A DNA stretch of 64,000 bases from the NCBI RefSeq assembly GCF_029962605.1, contig NZ_CP124750.1, positions 4,774,001 through 4,838,000 on the forward strand, in the 5' to 3' direction. The stretch's first letter is position 1. Every line of letters begins with the position of its first letter. The DNA is from Serratia sarumanii. Its GTDB lineage: Bacteria; Pseudomonadota; Gammaproteobacteria; Enterobacterales; Enterobacteriaceae. Position numbers and translations under genes: made by a program. The notes under the pieces were generated by a model, which did no database searches, was not told the origin of the DNA, and saw nothing but the letters and a program-made list of their open reading frames with translations. This document shows positions 35,812 through 45,371 of this stretch, piece by piece.

Positions 35812-37305
35812 ATGCCCAGAACAGCCAAAGCCGTTGACGTCCCCGCCCTCGGCGAGCTCGATCGTCAGGCGGGTCAACTTAGCCACCAGCTGGCGCAGGC
35901 CCTGCGCCAGGCCATCCACCGGGGCGATCTGAAAGCGGGCGACCTGCTGCCCTCGACGCGCCGGCTGTCGGCGGCGTTGAATCTGGCGCGCGGCACGGTA
36001 TTGGAGGCGTTCGCTCAGCTAACGGCGGAAGGTTTTCTCGAACCGCAGCCCGGCTCCGGCACCCGGGTCGCCCACTATCAGGCGCCGCGCCGCACGCCGC
36101 ACGCCACGGTGCAGGCCGCTCCGTCCACAGCCGTGCCGCTTTCCGCACAGGCGCAGCATCTGGCGCGCTTTGCCGCCCAGGCGCGGGCGTTGCCGCCGGT
36201 GCCGTTCACCGTCTCGGTGCCGATCGGCGATACCGCGCCCGACGATATCTGGCGGCGGCTCGGCAACCGCATCCGGGCGCGCGGCCCCGGCGCCCCGTCA
36301 GGCTACGGCGATCCGCTGGGCGCGTTGCCGCTGCGCGAAGCCATCTGCGACTATGTGCGCCGTTCCCGCTCGGTAAACTGCACGCCGCAGCAAATCCTCA
36401 TCACCTCCGGCACGCAACAAGGGCTCTATTTGGCAGCACAGATCCTGCTGGACGCCGGCGACAGCGCCTGGGTGGAAGACCCCGCCTACGCCGGCATCAC
36501 CGCCATTTTCGACAGCCTGTTTCGCGATCGGCGCATGATTAGGGTGCCCGTCGCCGCCGACGGCATCGACGTCGCCGCCGGTATCCGCCTGGCCGCCGAC
36601 GCCCGCGCCGCCTTTGTCACGCCATCGCATCAATATCCGCTGGGCATGCCGATGAGCATGGCGAAAAGAAGCGCCCTGTTGGGCTGGGCCAAAGAGCGGC
36701 AGGCCTGGATCGTGGAAGACGACTACGACAGCGAGATGCGCTACGCCGGCCACCCGTTCCCTTCGCTGCAGGGGCTGGCGCCCGAGCGAACGCTCTATCT
36801 CGGCACCTTCAGCAAGGTGCTGTTCCCTTCGCTGCGGCTGGGTTACGCCATCGTGCCGCCACCGCTGGTCGACGCCTTTTGCGGCGCCAGGATCCTGATG
36901 GATCGCCATCCGCCCAGCGCGGATCAACACGTGCTGGCCGCCTTTATCGCCGAAGGGTATCTCGACCGGCATATCCGCAAAATGCGCGGCGTCTACGCCG
37001 AGAAACGCCGGGTGCTGATCGAGGCGATCAACACGCACATCCCCGCTGAGCTGGCGATAGTGCAGCCCTGCGATCAGGGCATGCACATGGTGCTGTGGCT
37101 GAGGAAAGATCTCGATGACGTGCGGGTCGCCCAATGCGCCAACGAAGCCGGATTGGCGCTGCGGGCGGTGTCGCCGATGTATGCGCCCGGCCACGGTGAG
37201 CCGGGTCTGGTGCTGGGATTGGGCGGTTACGCCGACCGCCAGGTGCAACAGGCGGTGGAACGGCTCGGCGAGGTGATCCGAGCCTGCGCCGGCAACGGCG
37301 CCTAG
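35812..37305 (+). CDS. MocR/PdxR-family regulator (GntR HTH + aminotransferase domain)
   Basis: This is a 497-aa fusion. The N-terminal GntR-type winged helix lies at about residues 18-90 ('IHRGDLKAGDLLPSTRRLSAAL'-like, split here as IHRGDLKAG and LLPSTRRLS). A class-I aminotransferase-like domain follows (about 125-490) with EDDYDSE and the PLP Lys in GTFSKVLFPSLRLGY. MocR proteins sense PLP or related amines and often control a neighbouring gene. The base composition is GC-rich like the core genome, unlike the NRPS operon. It converges on a DMT exporter gene with a 4-nt overlap of the ends. Confidence 0.88.
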   Translation: MPRTAKAVDVPALGELDRQAGQLSHQLAQALRQAIHRGDLKAGDLLPSTRRLSAALNLARGTVLEAFAQLTAEGFLEPQPGSGTRVAHYQAPRRTPHATVQAAPSTAVPLSAQAQHLARFAAQARALPPVPFTVSVPIGDTAPDDIWRRLGNRIRARGPGAPSGYGDPLGALPLREAICDYVRRSRSVNCTPQQILITSGTQQGLYLAAQILLDAGDSAWVEDPAYAGITAIFDSLFRDRRMIRVPVAADGIDVAAGIRLAADARAAFVTPSHQYPLGMPMSMAKRSALLGWAKERQAWIVEDDYDSEMRYAGHPFPSLQGLAPERTLYLGTFSKVLFPSLRLGYAIVPPPLVDAFCGARILMDRHPPSADQHVLAAFIAEGYLDRHIRKMRGVYAEKRRVLIEAINTHIPAELAIVQPCDQGMHMVLWLRKDLDDVRVAQCANEAGLALRAVSPMYAPGHGEPGLVLGLGGYADRQVQQAVERLGEVIRACAGNGA

Positions 37306-38219
37306 CGGGAAAAGCGCTTGGCGCCGAACACGCAAACCACCACGCCGGCCATCACGGCGATCATCATCGGCTGGACGGTTTCCTGCAGCAGCCAGCCCGC
37401 CAGCGCCAGGCCGAAGAACGGCTGCAGCAGCTGCAACTGCCCGACGGCGGCGATGCCGCCCTGCGCCAGGCCGCGATACCAGAAAATAAACCCAATCCAC
37501 ATGCTGAACACCGAGACGTAAACCAGCGACAGCCAGGCGGCGCCGCTGACGGCAGGCCAACCGGCCGGCGCCGCCAGCCAAGTGGCCGCCAGCGTCAACG
37601 GCAACGCCGCCACCAGCGCCCAGGAGATCACCTGCCAGCCGCCGATCCGACGCGACAGCACCGCCCCTTCGGCATAACCCAGGCCGCACAGCAGCACCGC
37701 ACCGATCATCAGCGCATCCCCTTGCCAGGCTCCGCCGCTCCCCTGGCTTAGCGCGAAAGCGCCCACCAGCACGGCGCCGACGCCTGAAAAAGCCCAAAAA
37801 GCGGGCTTGGGCCGCTCTCCGCCGCGCAAAACGCCAAAACCGGCGGTCGCCAACGGCAGCAGGCCGATATACACCAGCGAATGCGCCGAGGTGGTGTGCT
37901 GCAGCGCCAGCGCCGTCAGCAGCGGAAAACCGATGACCACGCCAAGCGTCACAAACAGCAGCGGCGGCAAATCGGCCCGCGTCGGCCGCGCCTGGTGGGT
38001 GATCAGCAGCGCACACAGCGCCAGCAAGGCAGCGATCGCCGCCCTGACCGCCGTCAGAAACAGCGGATCGAGTTCCAGCACCGCCACCCGCGTGGCGGGC
38101 AGCGAGCCGCTGAAAATAATCATGCCGAGGAAGCCGTTCATCCAGCCCTGGGGCGAATGCCCGGCGACGGGATGCGCAGGGGGAACAACGAGAGTTTTTT
38201 CAGACTGACTGTCCGTCAT
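37302..38219 (-). CDS. DMT-superfamily (EamA) transporter
   Basis: This 305-aa protein has ten hydrophobic segments in two EamA repeats, the usual architecture of drug/metabolite exporters. Motifs such as 'FSGVGAVLVGAF' and 'LQPFFGLALAGWLL' are typical of the second repeat half-turns. The ATG at 38219 has GGAG upstream and is preferred to a GTG five codons earlier. It is convergent with the MocR-type regulator, which might control it. The substrate cannot be told from sequence. Confidence 0.85.
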   Translation of the reverse strand: MTDSQSEKTLVVPPAHPVAGHSPQGWMNGFLGMIIFSGSLPATRVAVLELDPLFLTAVRAAIAALLALCALLITHQARPTRADLPPLLFVTLGVVIGFPLLTALALQHTTSAHSLVYIGLLPLATAGFGVLRGGERPKPAFWAFSGVGAVLVGAFALSQGSGGAWQGDALMIGAVLLCGLGYAEGAVLSRRIGGWQVISWALVAALPLTLAATWLAAPAGWPAVSGAAWLSLVYVSVFSMWIGFIFWYRGLAQGGIAAVGQLQLLQPFFGLALAGWLLQETVQPMMIAVMAGVVVCVFGAKRFSR

Positions 38220-38502
38220 GTGAACGCTCCGCACGCCTGAGGCATACCGAAATCGGCAACCCGCGAGGCGATGTCATAGTGAAAGAGAACATCGTTCCCC
38301 GGCGTCACTTGCCGGGGCCAGGTTCTATTTTTCAGATAAAGCGGTTCACGGACAGGTCCGGATAGCGAGATTTTCACTGTGCCGGTTCCGCTAACGCCAA
38401 AGAAGGGCGTTTTTCGGGCTGTCCTTGGCCGTTTGGCGGCTCTGCCGGCGGGGTATCATGGACTTTTATGCGTTTTTGCAGAATAGGACAAGGTGCGGTG
38501 CC

Positions 38503-39741
38503 GTGGTGAAACCCTTCTTACGCAGTGGCAGTTTGGATGATGTGCTGGCTTTAGGCGAAAACGGGCAACCGATCTACGCCTGCGCGCAGCAGCTGCGGGA
38601 AACCCTGCGTCTTCGCCGGCAGCAGCAGGCCGCCGACTGTCTGGCGATCCCCCAGCCGAACGAAAGCGGCACCCGCATCGACTGGTATGCGCCCTTCCCC
38701 GGCAAGGTCACCTCCTGGCTGGCGGCGAGCGACGCCCAGCGCGCGCAGGCGGTGCGCCACCTGGAACACTGCCTGACGATCTTCCGCAGCCTGACGGAAC
38801 AGGCCCAGGCGACCGATCACCCCAGCCATCGCCTGTTCGGCGCGCTGCTGGCCAAAGCGATGCACATGCCCGACCCCAACCACGTTTACCTGGTGGACGA
38901 TCGGCCGGTGCTGACCTTCTGGGGCTTTATCAAGCCGCAGGCGCAGAGCCCGGACGATCCGCTGGCCTGCCTGCGCCCGCCCGAATCGGAAGTGGAAAAA
39001 CCGGCGCCGATCGCCGCCGCACCGCGCAAGACGGCCGTTGTCGAACCGGTAAAACCGGCCCCGGCCGCCGAGCCTGAACCGGCGCCCGCCCCGGCAGCGC
39101 CTATCGAATCCTCTGCCGTCGTTCGCCCGCGCCGGCGCTACGCTCTCTGGCTGTTGCCCGTACTGTTGCTGGGCAGTGCGGCGCTGGCCGCCTGGCTGCA
39201 CCGCTCGCCGCCGCCGCAACCGGCGATGCCGGCGAAGGTCCAGCATCCGGCGCCGCCGGAAAAAACCGCCGCGCCGTTGCCCAAGCTGCGCTTACCGCTG
39301 GCGCACGCGACGCTGATGCCGCCGCCCCCGGCGCCGGTCATCCCGCCGCCGCTGGACAAAAATGCGCTGGTGCTGCCGCCCGAGGCGGTGAAGGCCGGCT
39401 CCACCCGTTTCCTTAATGGCAAATGGCGCGCCACCGTGGCGCTGAAAGACCCGATTACCGGCAAGCGCCCCAGCCTGCAATATCGTCTGAACGGCGGCAA
39501 AGGCAGCGCCGTTATCGCCTACGGCGACGGCGTCAGCTGCCGGGTGGCGGTCGAAGCCGGGCTGATGCAGTCCGGCAATCTGGTGATCAACAGCCGCACC
39601 AAGGCGCGCTGCAGCGACGGCAGCCGCTACCAGATCCCGGAGATCGTCTGCCGCCAGGGCGAAACCGGCGCGGCGGAGTGCACCGGCCGCTACGATGCGG
39701 ACACCACCTATCCCATGACGTTCAAGCGCGAGAGTAAATGA
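38503..39741 (+). CDS. srfA: SrfA family protein
   Basis: This 412-aa protein is the first of a tight three-gene unit that matches srfABC, named as PhoP/SsrB-regulated virulence-associated genes in Salmonella. The N-terminus 'FLRSGSLDDVLALGENGQP' is the SrfA signature. A Pro/Ala-rich linker leads to one membrane helix (about 213-232, YALWLLPVLLLGSAALAAWL), then another Pro-rich spacer and a C-terminal periplasmic domain with three cysteines. I place the start at the GTG at 38503 by similarity to SrfA; an ATG at 38458 and a GTG at 38506 are alternatives. The molecular function is unknown. Confidence 0.8.
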   Translation: MVKPFLRSGSLDDVLALGENGQPIYACAQQLRETLRLRRQQQAADCLAIPQPNESGTRIDWYAPFPGKVTSWLAASDAQRAQAVRHLEHCLTIFRSLTEQAQATDHPSHRLFGALLAKAMHMPDPNHVYLVDDRPVLTFWGFIKPQAQSPDDPLACLRPPESEVEKPAPIAAAPRKTAVVEPVKPAPAAEPEPAPAPAAPIESSAVVRPRRRYALWLLPVLLLGSAALAAWLHRSPPPQPAMPAKVQHPAPPEKTAAPLPKLRLPLAHATLMPPPPAPVIPPPLDKNALVLPPEAVKAGSTRFLNGKWRATVALKDPITGKRPSLQYRLNGGKGSAVIAYGDGVSCRVAVEAGLMQSGNLVINSRTKARCSDGSRYQIPEIVCRQGETGAAECTGRYDADTTYPMTFKRESK

Positions 39742-42686
39742 TGCTGGCACCCCTTACGGACTACAAACACGGCATTACGCTGATTCAGGACAGCGGCATT
39801 CAGTTTCTGGACTTTGCCCTGACGCCGCTGCTGGACGCCGAGTTTCCCGGCAAATTCGTGCGCAAGACCGCCAGCGGCCCGCTGCTGCGCCTGCAATGGG
39901 AGGCCGAGAGCGGCAAATACCAGCTGCCGGCCGTGGGCGACCAGGCCGCCGAAGTGGTGCGGCCGGAGTTCAGCTATCCGCTGCAGCAGTCGCTGCACCT
40001 GCTGGATAAGCTCTGGTTGCCGCTGCCCTGCTTGCGCCACACCCCGGCGGGCCTGTTCTTGTCGGGCCCGGACAACTGGGCGCGCCTGCAGGTGGTGCAG
40101 TTGGATGAACCGGATCAGGACGGCAACCTGCTGCGCGTGGTGCTGGCCTTCGACACCCGCGCTGCGGCGCCCGGCCAGGAGGCGCTGGCGCCGGGCGAAA
40201 GCGATCTCGGCACCGATCTCCGTTTCGCGCTGGCGCACCGCAACCACGAGCTGGGCGAGTTCCTCGATCTGACCTGGGTGGACGGCTGGCTGCGCGAGGC
40301 GTTCAGCCAGCGCGCCGCCGAGCGGGAGCAGCGCGCCGAAGTGGAGATCAACGCCGGGCTGAAAACCTTCGAGTATCAGGCGCACTACCTCAATCTGTTG
40401 CACATGCTTGGCCATCAGCTGGCGGTGCCGCAGATAAAGATGGTGGCGGCGACGCTGCAGCAACCGGCGATCGACGTCGATCTGGTGCTGGACGTCGGCA
40501 ACTCCCACACCTGCGGCGTGCTGGTCGAGGATCATCCGGAGGAGAGCAACGGCCTGAAGCAAACCTACGAGCTGCAGCTGCGTTCGCTGTCCGAACCGCA
40601 CCGCGTCTACAACGAACTGTTCGAGAGCCGGGTGGAGTTTTCTCGGGCCGGCTTCGGCAAGCCGCATCTGTCTTTCCAGAGCGGGCGCGACGACGCCTTC
40701 CAGTGGCCGTCCATCACCCGCGTCGGCCGCGAAGCCGCGCAACTGGCGCAGCGGCGAACGGGCCATGAAGGCACTACCGGCATTTCCAGCCCGCGCCGCT
40801 ACCTGTGGGACGAGGAGCGCTATGCGCCCGGCTGGCGCTTCAACGAGCAGCACGAGCCGATGGCCGCCGCCGCGCCGTTGACCACCCTGATCAACGACAA
40901 AGGCGTGCCGCTGTTCGCCCTGCCGACGGCGCAACGGCTGCCGGTGTTCGCCGCCCATTACAGCCGCAGCGCGGTGATGACGCTGATGCTGAGCGAGCTG
41001 CTGGCGCAGGCGCTGATGCAGATCAACAGCATCGCCCAGCGCAGCCGCATGCCGAACGCCGCCGCGCCGCGCCGTTTGCGCGCCATCATTCTGACGCTGC
41101 CTTCGGCGATGCCGAAACCGGAGCGCGAGATCTTCCGCCGCCGCATGCAGGAGGCGATCGGGCTGGTGTGGAAGGCCCTCGACTGGCACCCGCAGGATGC
41201 GCCGTTCGACGGCGCGCACGCCCGCTTCCCGGCGCCGCAGGTGCAGATGGAGTGGGACGAGGCCACCTGCGGCCAGATGGTCTATCTGTACAATGAAACC
41301 CAGGTGAACTTCGCCGGCCGCACCGACGCCTTTTTCGCCGCCATGGCCCGGCCCGACCGGCCGCTGGCGCCGGATGAGCAGGCGGGCAAAACGCTGCGCA
41401 TCGCCTCCATCGACATCGGCGGCGGCACCACCGATCTGGCGATCACGCACTATTCGCTCGACGACGGCGTGGGCAACAACATCAAAATCAACCCGCGCCT
41501 GCTGTTCCGCGAGGGCTTTAAGGTCGCCGGCGACGATATCCTGCTGGACGCCATCCAGCAGTTTATCCTGCCCGCCGTGCAGCAGGCGTTCGAAGCCGCC
41601 GGCGTAAGCGCCGCCCCGGCGTTGATGGACAGGCTGTTCGGCAACGAAGGGCGTATGGACGGGCTTTCCACCCTGCGCCAGCAGGCCGCGCTGCAGATTT
41701 TCATGCCCGCCGGGCGCGCGCTGCTCGGCGCCTATGAAGAATACGACCCGCTGGACAGCCGGGCGGAAATCGCCGCCAGCCTGGGCGATCTGCTGCCGCA
41801 GCCGCCGACGCCGCAGGTGCTGGCGTTTATCAACGGCGAGGTGCAGCGCGAAGCCGACAGCGACGCCTTCGAGATTCTGCACACCCCGCTGGTGATCCGC
41901 CTGGCCGATCTGCACGCCGCCTTCTTGTCCGATCGCATCGGCATCGGCCGCTGCCTGCGCCTGCTGGCCGAGGTGGTGGCGCTGTATACCTGCGACGTGC
42001 TGCTGTTGACCGGCCGCCCGGCGCGTTTCCCTGGCGTGCAGGCGCTGCTGCGCCACCTGCAGCCGCTGCCCGCCAGCCGCATTCTGCCGCTCGAGGGCTA
42101 CCACACCCGCAGCTGGTACCCGTTCAACAAACGCGGCCGCATCGACAACCCGAAATCCACCGCCGCGGTGGGCGCCATGTTGTGCCTGTTGGCGATCGAC
42201 CTGCGGCTGGAGAGTTTTTACTTCAACGTCGGCGATTTCCAGCCTTACTCCACCATTCGCCACCTGGGCATGCTGGACGGCAACAACATGCTGGCGGACG
42301 ATAACGTCTATTACCGCGACATCGATCTGGATCGCGCCGACTTCGCGCTCGACCCCGCCGGCAGCTTCCAGCTGCGCGGCCCGCTGCGCCTGGGCTTCCG
42401 CCAACTGGACAACGAACGCTGGCCGGCCTCGCCGCTCTATACGCTGACCATCAATGACGCCCAGCTGGCGCGCAAACTGGCCGGCGACGCGGTGATCACC
42501 CTGCGGCTGGCCATTACCGCCAGCGCCGAACAGGGCGCGGAAAGCGTCAGGATCGCGCAGGCGTTGCTGGCCGACGGCAGCCCCGTCCCGGCGCACCATC
42601 TGCAACTGAAACTCAATACCCTGGCTGCCAGCGCCTCCGGCGCGACCCACTACTGGATAGACAGCGGGAGCATTTACCCACGATGA
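39738..42686 (+). CDS. srfB: SrfB family protein (actin-like ATPase fold)
   Basis: This 982-aa protein matches the SrfB family. Two phosphate-binding-like segments are visible: VLDVGNSHTCGVLVED near residue 250 and SIDIGGGTTDLAI near residue 557, the hallmark of Hsp70/actin-type ATPases. The start overlaps the srfA stop (ATGA), and the end overlaps srfC in the same way, so the three are translationally coupled. The biochemical role is not established to my knowledge. Length is usual for the family. Confidence 0.88.
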   Translation: MMLAPLTDYKHGITLIQDSGIQFLDFALTPLLDAEFPGKFVRKTASGPLLRLQWEAESGKYQLPAVGDQAAEVVRPEFSYPLQQSLHLLDKLWLPLPCLRHTPAGLFLSGPDNWARLQVVQLDEPDQDGNLLRVVLAFDTRAAAPGQEALAPGESDLGTDLRFALAHRNHELGEFLDLTWVDGWLREAFSQRAAEREQRAEVEINAGLKTFEYQAHYLNLLHMLGHQLAVPQIKMVAATLQQPAIDVDLVLDVGNSHTCGVLVEDHPEESNGLKQTYELQLRSLSEPHRVYNELFESRVEFSRAGFGKPHLSFQSGRDDAFQWPSITRVGREAAQLAQRRTGHEGTTGISSPRRYLWDEERYAPGWRFNEQHEPMAAAAPLTTLINDKGVPLFALPTAQRLPVFAAHYSRSAVMTLMLSELLAQALMQINSIAQRSRMPNAAAPRRLRAIILTLPSAMPKPEREIFRRRMQEAIGLVWKALDWHPQDAPFDGAHARFPAPQVQMEWDEATCGQMVYLYNETQVNFAGRTDAFFAAMARPDRPLAPDEQAGKTLRIASIDIGGGTTDLAITHYSLDDGVGNNIKINPRLLFREGFKVAGDDILLDAIQQFILPAVQQAFEAAGVSAAPALMDRLFGNEGRMDGLSTLRQQAALQIFMPAGRALLGAYEEYDPLDSRAEIAASLGDLLPQPPTPQVLAFINGEVQREADSDAFEILHTPLVIRLADLHAAFLSDRIGIGRCLRLLAEVVALYTCDVLLLTGRPARFPGVQALLRHLQPLPASRILPLEGYHTRSWYPFNKRGRIDNPKSTAAVGAMLCLLAIDLRLESFYFNVGDFQPYSTIRHLGMLDGNNMLADDNVYYRDIDLDRADFALDPAGSFQLRGPLRLGFRQLDNERWPASPLYTLTINDAQLARKLAGDAVITLRLAITASAEQGAESVRIAQALLADGSPVPAHHLQLKLNTLAASASGATHYWIDSGSIYPR

Positions 42687-44863
42687 AAGCTATCACTACC
42701 GCCCAATCGGCCCCGAACCACGCACTCAGCGCCGGCATTCTGCAGGCGATCGCCTGGGTGGACACCGCGCGCCGGCAGTCCACCCGTTTGGAACGGGAAG
42801 CCGATCGCCTGACGCTGCGCCTGCGCCGTTGCCATAACCGCGCACTGCAATTGGCGAAGGCACAACCTGCGCAGGTCGCTATCGGCCTGTACGGCCACAA
42901 CGCCGCCGCCAAGGCCCACCTGCTGGCGGCGCTGGCCCCCGGCGCAGAAAGGCTGCACGGCGACGCCGCGCTGGCGGTGCGTTACTGCGCCACCGCGCCG
43001 ACGCCGTCCACCGAGTATCCTCTCGCCCTCGCGCTGCTCGATGAAGCGCAGTGGCTGGCCATCACGCTCGATGCCGCCGCGATGGGCGGCTTCCGGCTGG
43101 ACTGGGACGCCCGCGCGATCGCCGGCCATCTGCAAGCGTTGACGCGTCACCGCCAAGCCGTCGCCCTCGACGGCCTCAGCGACAGCGATGTGCTGGCGCT
43201 GTGGGATAGCCAACGCCGCCACGGCGACAAGGGGCAACAGACGCTGGACAGGCATTTCTGGCCGCAGGCCGTGGCGCTGGCGCCGCAGCTGAGCATCGAC
43301 GATCGCGCGCGCCTGTTTGCGCCGCTGTGGGGAGAGGAAACGACGCTGACGGCGCATTATCGCCAGCTGGCGCACACGCTGCATGCCCTCGGCGGCAGCC
43401 GACAGGTTCATGCTCCGCACCGCGCCTTACCGCTGCTGACCGCGAGCGCCGCAGCGGAAAACGCCGCGATCGTCGTGATGGCCGAACACGGCGGTGAACG
43501 GAAGATCGCGTTGAGCGATCTGACCTGGCTGACCGCCGAAGTCACCACCGTTCTGCCGCAGACGGCGCAGGCGGGCCTGCCCGCCGACGTGGCGCTGATC
43601 GACCTGCCCGGCAGCCGCGCCTGCCCGCAGGCGGAACCGACGCAGCGGCTGCAACAGGCGAAACGCGCCCATTTGCTGACCCGCTGCGCAGACGGCCTGC
43701 ACGCCAACCTGCTGCTGGTGGCCGATGCCGCCGCCACGCCGCAGGACGCCGCCCGCGTCGGCCAGGCGCTCGCCAACTGGGTCAATCAGACTCAGGGAGA
43801 AACCCCGGCGCTGCGCCAGCGCCGCAAACCCGGCCTGATCTGGGCGATCACGCCGTTCGATCAACGCGGGGAAGGCAAAGCGCGCCCCGACGACGCCGTA
43901 CAGCGCCAGGTCGGCGAGCCCGGCGACAGCTGGGCCACGCTGCTGGCGCTGGATGAACAGGATTGCCGCCGCATGGTAAGTTACCTGGCCACCCAGGCGC
44001 GCCCGGCCCAGAAGCAAGCGCGCCTGCTCGAACAGCGCGAAGAGTTGCAGCGTGAGCTGACGGAAAGCCTGCTCGGCAACTGGCTCACCGCCGCCGCTCC
44101 GCACGCGGCGCAGCAACGCGGCCAACAGCTGCTGCGCGCGCTGCAGGCGCAGGCCGGCCGCCACGGCGAACTGCTGGAACGGCTGTTGCCGCAGCGCGAT
44201 ACGTTGCGCCAGCTTTATCAGCAACAGCAGCACGCCGCGCCGGCCCCGACGACGACGCCAGCGCCGTTCGGGCTCGACATCGATCTGTTCGGCGCACCGG
44301 AAACCCCGGCACCCGGCGAGCCCTCCGCGTCGCCCTTTGCCGCGCGGGTATTCGCGGATTGGATCAACCATCTGCGCAGCCTGCCGGACAGCCGCCGGTT
44401 GCTGGAGCTGCTCGGCGTCGAAAAGCCGCACCTGGAACTGCTGGTCGATGCGCTGATCGGCGCCGCCTGCCGCCTGCGGCTCGATGATGAGCTGGAACGC
44501 GCGCTGTGCGCCGGGGGCCTGCCGGAACAGAGTGAAGATCGGCAAATCAGCCAGGCGCTGGCGATACTGGGCGACTTCGTCGCCTGGCTCGGCTTCCAGC
44601 GGCGCGATGCGGCAACGCGCCCCGAGAGCCGCGTCAACCCCGGCCAGCCGATCTTTACCCCGCCGCCGCAGCCGGCGGTGGACTGGAGCAGCCAGCAGCG
44701 GTTAACCCGGCTGGCGCCGACGCCGACCAAAAACACCGCGTTTTATATCTATGACTGGCTGATCGGCCTGCAAACCCTGCTGGCGGAGAATGCGGCGACG
44801 GAAAGCGCGCTCGGCGAGGCGCAGCGCGCGGCGTTGGAAGAGATCGTGGCGACTCTGCGATAA
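42683..44863 (+). CDS. srfC: SrfC family virulence-associated protein
   Basis: This 726-aa protein fits the 'bacterial virulence factor' SrfC family. An N-terminal helical segment (about 15-60) is followed by a loop resembling a degenerate P-loop (GLYGHNAAAKAHLL near residue 73) and 'ALIDLPGSR' near residue 305, which looks like a G3-type DxPG motif, so a GTPase-like fold is plausible. The final lysine of a canonical P-loop is displaced. It is the last gene of srfABC. No clear terminator was seen after it. Confidence 0.82.
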   Translation: MKAITTAQSAPNHALSAGILQAIAWVDTARRQSTRLEREADRLTLRLRRCHNRALQLAKAQPAQVAIGLYGHNAAAKAHLLAALAPGAERLHGDAALAVRYCATAPTPSTEYPLALALLDEAQWLAITLDAAAMGGFRLDWDARAIAGHLQALTRHRQAVALDGLSDSDVLALWDSQRRHGDKGQQTLDRHFWPQAVALAPQLSIDDRARLFAPLWGEETTLTAHYRQLAHTLHALGGSRQVHAPHRALPLLTASAAAENAAIVVMAEHGGERKIALSDLTWLTAEVTTVLPQTAQAGLPADVALIDLPGSRACPQAEPTQRLQQAKRAHLLTRCADGLHANLLLVADAAATPQDAARVGQALANWVNQTQGETPALRQRRKPGLIWAITPFDQRGEGKARPDDAVQRQVGEPGDSWATLLALDEQDCRRMVSYLATQARPAQKQARLLEQREELQRELTESLLGNWLTAAAPHAAQQRGQQLLRALQAQAGRHGELLERLLPQRDTLRQLYQQQQHAAPAPTTTPAPFGLDIDLFGAPETPAPGEPSASPFAARVFADWINHLRSLPDSRRLLELLGVEKPHLELLVDALIGAACRLRLDDELERALCAGGLPEQSEDRQISQALAILGDFVAWLGFQRRDAATRPESRVNPGQPIFTPPPQPAVDWSSQQRLTRLAPTPTKNTAFYIYDWLIGLQTLLAENAATESALGEAQRAALEEIVATLR

Positions 44864-44957
44864 GCGGCGGCTCTGGCAGCAATAGGGGGCGAAAACAGGA
44901 TAAATCGGGCGTTGCCGATTATGCTGATGAGTAACGCAGCGATTCTGGGAGAAAATC

Positions 44958-45371
44958 ATGCCCCCTTTCAGCCTGAAGACTATCGATCATGTGGTTCTGC
45001 GCGTGCGCGATGCGGAAAAAAGCCTGCGGTTCTATACCCAGACGCTGGGTTGCGACATCGCCAAACGGCGGCCCGATTTGGGGCTGGTGCACCTGCGCGC
45101 CGGAACGGCCATGATTGATCTGGTCGACGTGAACGGCCAGCTTGGAAAAAAAGGCGGCGACGCGCCCGATCCTCACCGGCAAAATGTCGATCACCTCTGC
45201 CTGCGCATCGATCCTTTCAACGAAGACGAACTGCTGGCCTATCTGCGATCGCAGGGGATCGCCGTCGAGCCCGCTGAATCGCGCTACGGCGCGGAAGGCG
45301 ACGGGCCATCGGTTTACTTCAGCGATCCGGACGGCAATCGCATAGAGCTTAAGGGGCCGGCGATCGGCTAG
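44958..45371 (+). CDS. VOC-family (glyoxalase-like) protein
   Basis: This 137-aa single-domain vicinal-oxygen-chelate protein has the starting strand 'IDHVVLRVRD', a central 'NVDHLCLRID' and the terminal 'YFSDPDGNRIELKG'. Likely metal ligands are His11 near the start, His in VDHL and Glu in RIELKG. Substrates of this family include glyoxals, aromatic diols and antibiotics, so no substrate is proposed. GGGAG precedes the ATG. It converges on the Crp-type regulator gene with a 4-nt overlap. Confidence 0.82.
   Translation: MPPFSLKTIDHVVLRVRDAEKSLRFYTQTLGCDIAKRRPDLGLVHLRAGTAMIDLVDVNGQLGKKGGDAPDPHRQNVDHLCLRIDPFNEDELLAYLRSQGIAVEPAESRYGAEGDGPSVYFSDPDGNRIELKGPAIG

Noticed and set aside
36298..38016. 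572-codon antisense frame over the MocR and DMT genes
   Set aside because: It spans two convincing genes and has low-complexity composition.
38297..38317. 7-bp hairpin CCCCGGC/GCCGGGG upstream of srfA
   Set aside because: No T-run and no match to a riboswitch that I recognise.
38393..38414. Hairpin AACGCC/GGCGTT with Ts upstream of srfA
   Set aside because: Only a 6-bp stem and no gene ending there; kept as weak attenuator at most.
39708..42650. 980-codon open frame antisense to srfB
   Set aside because: It mirrors a real coupled gene in GC-rich DNA; the translation is Gln/Arg/His/Ala-rich without domains.
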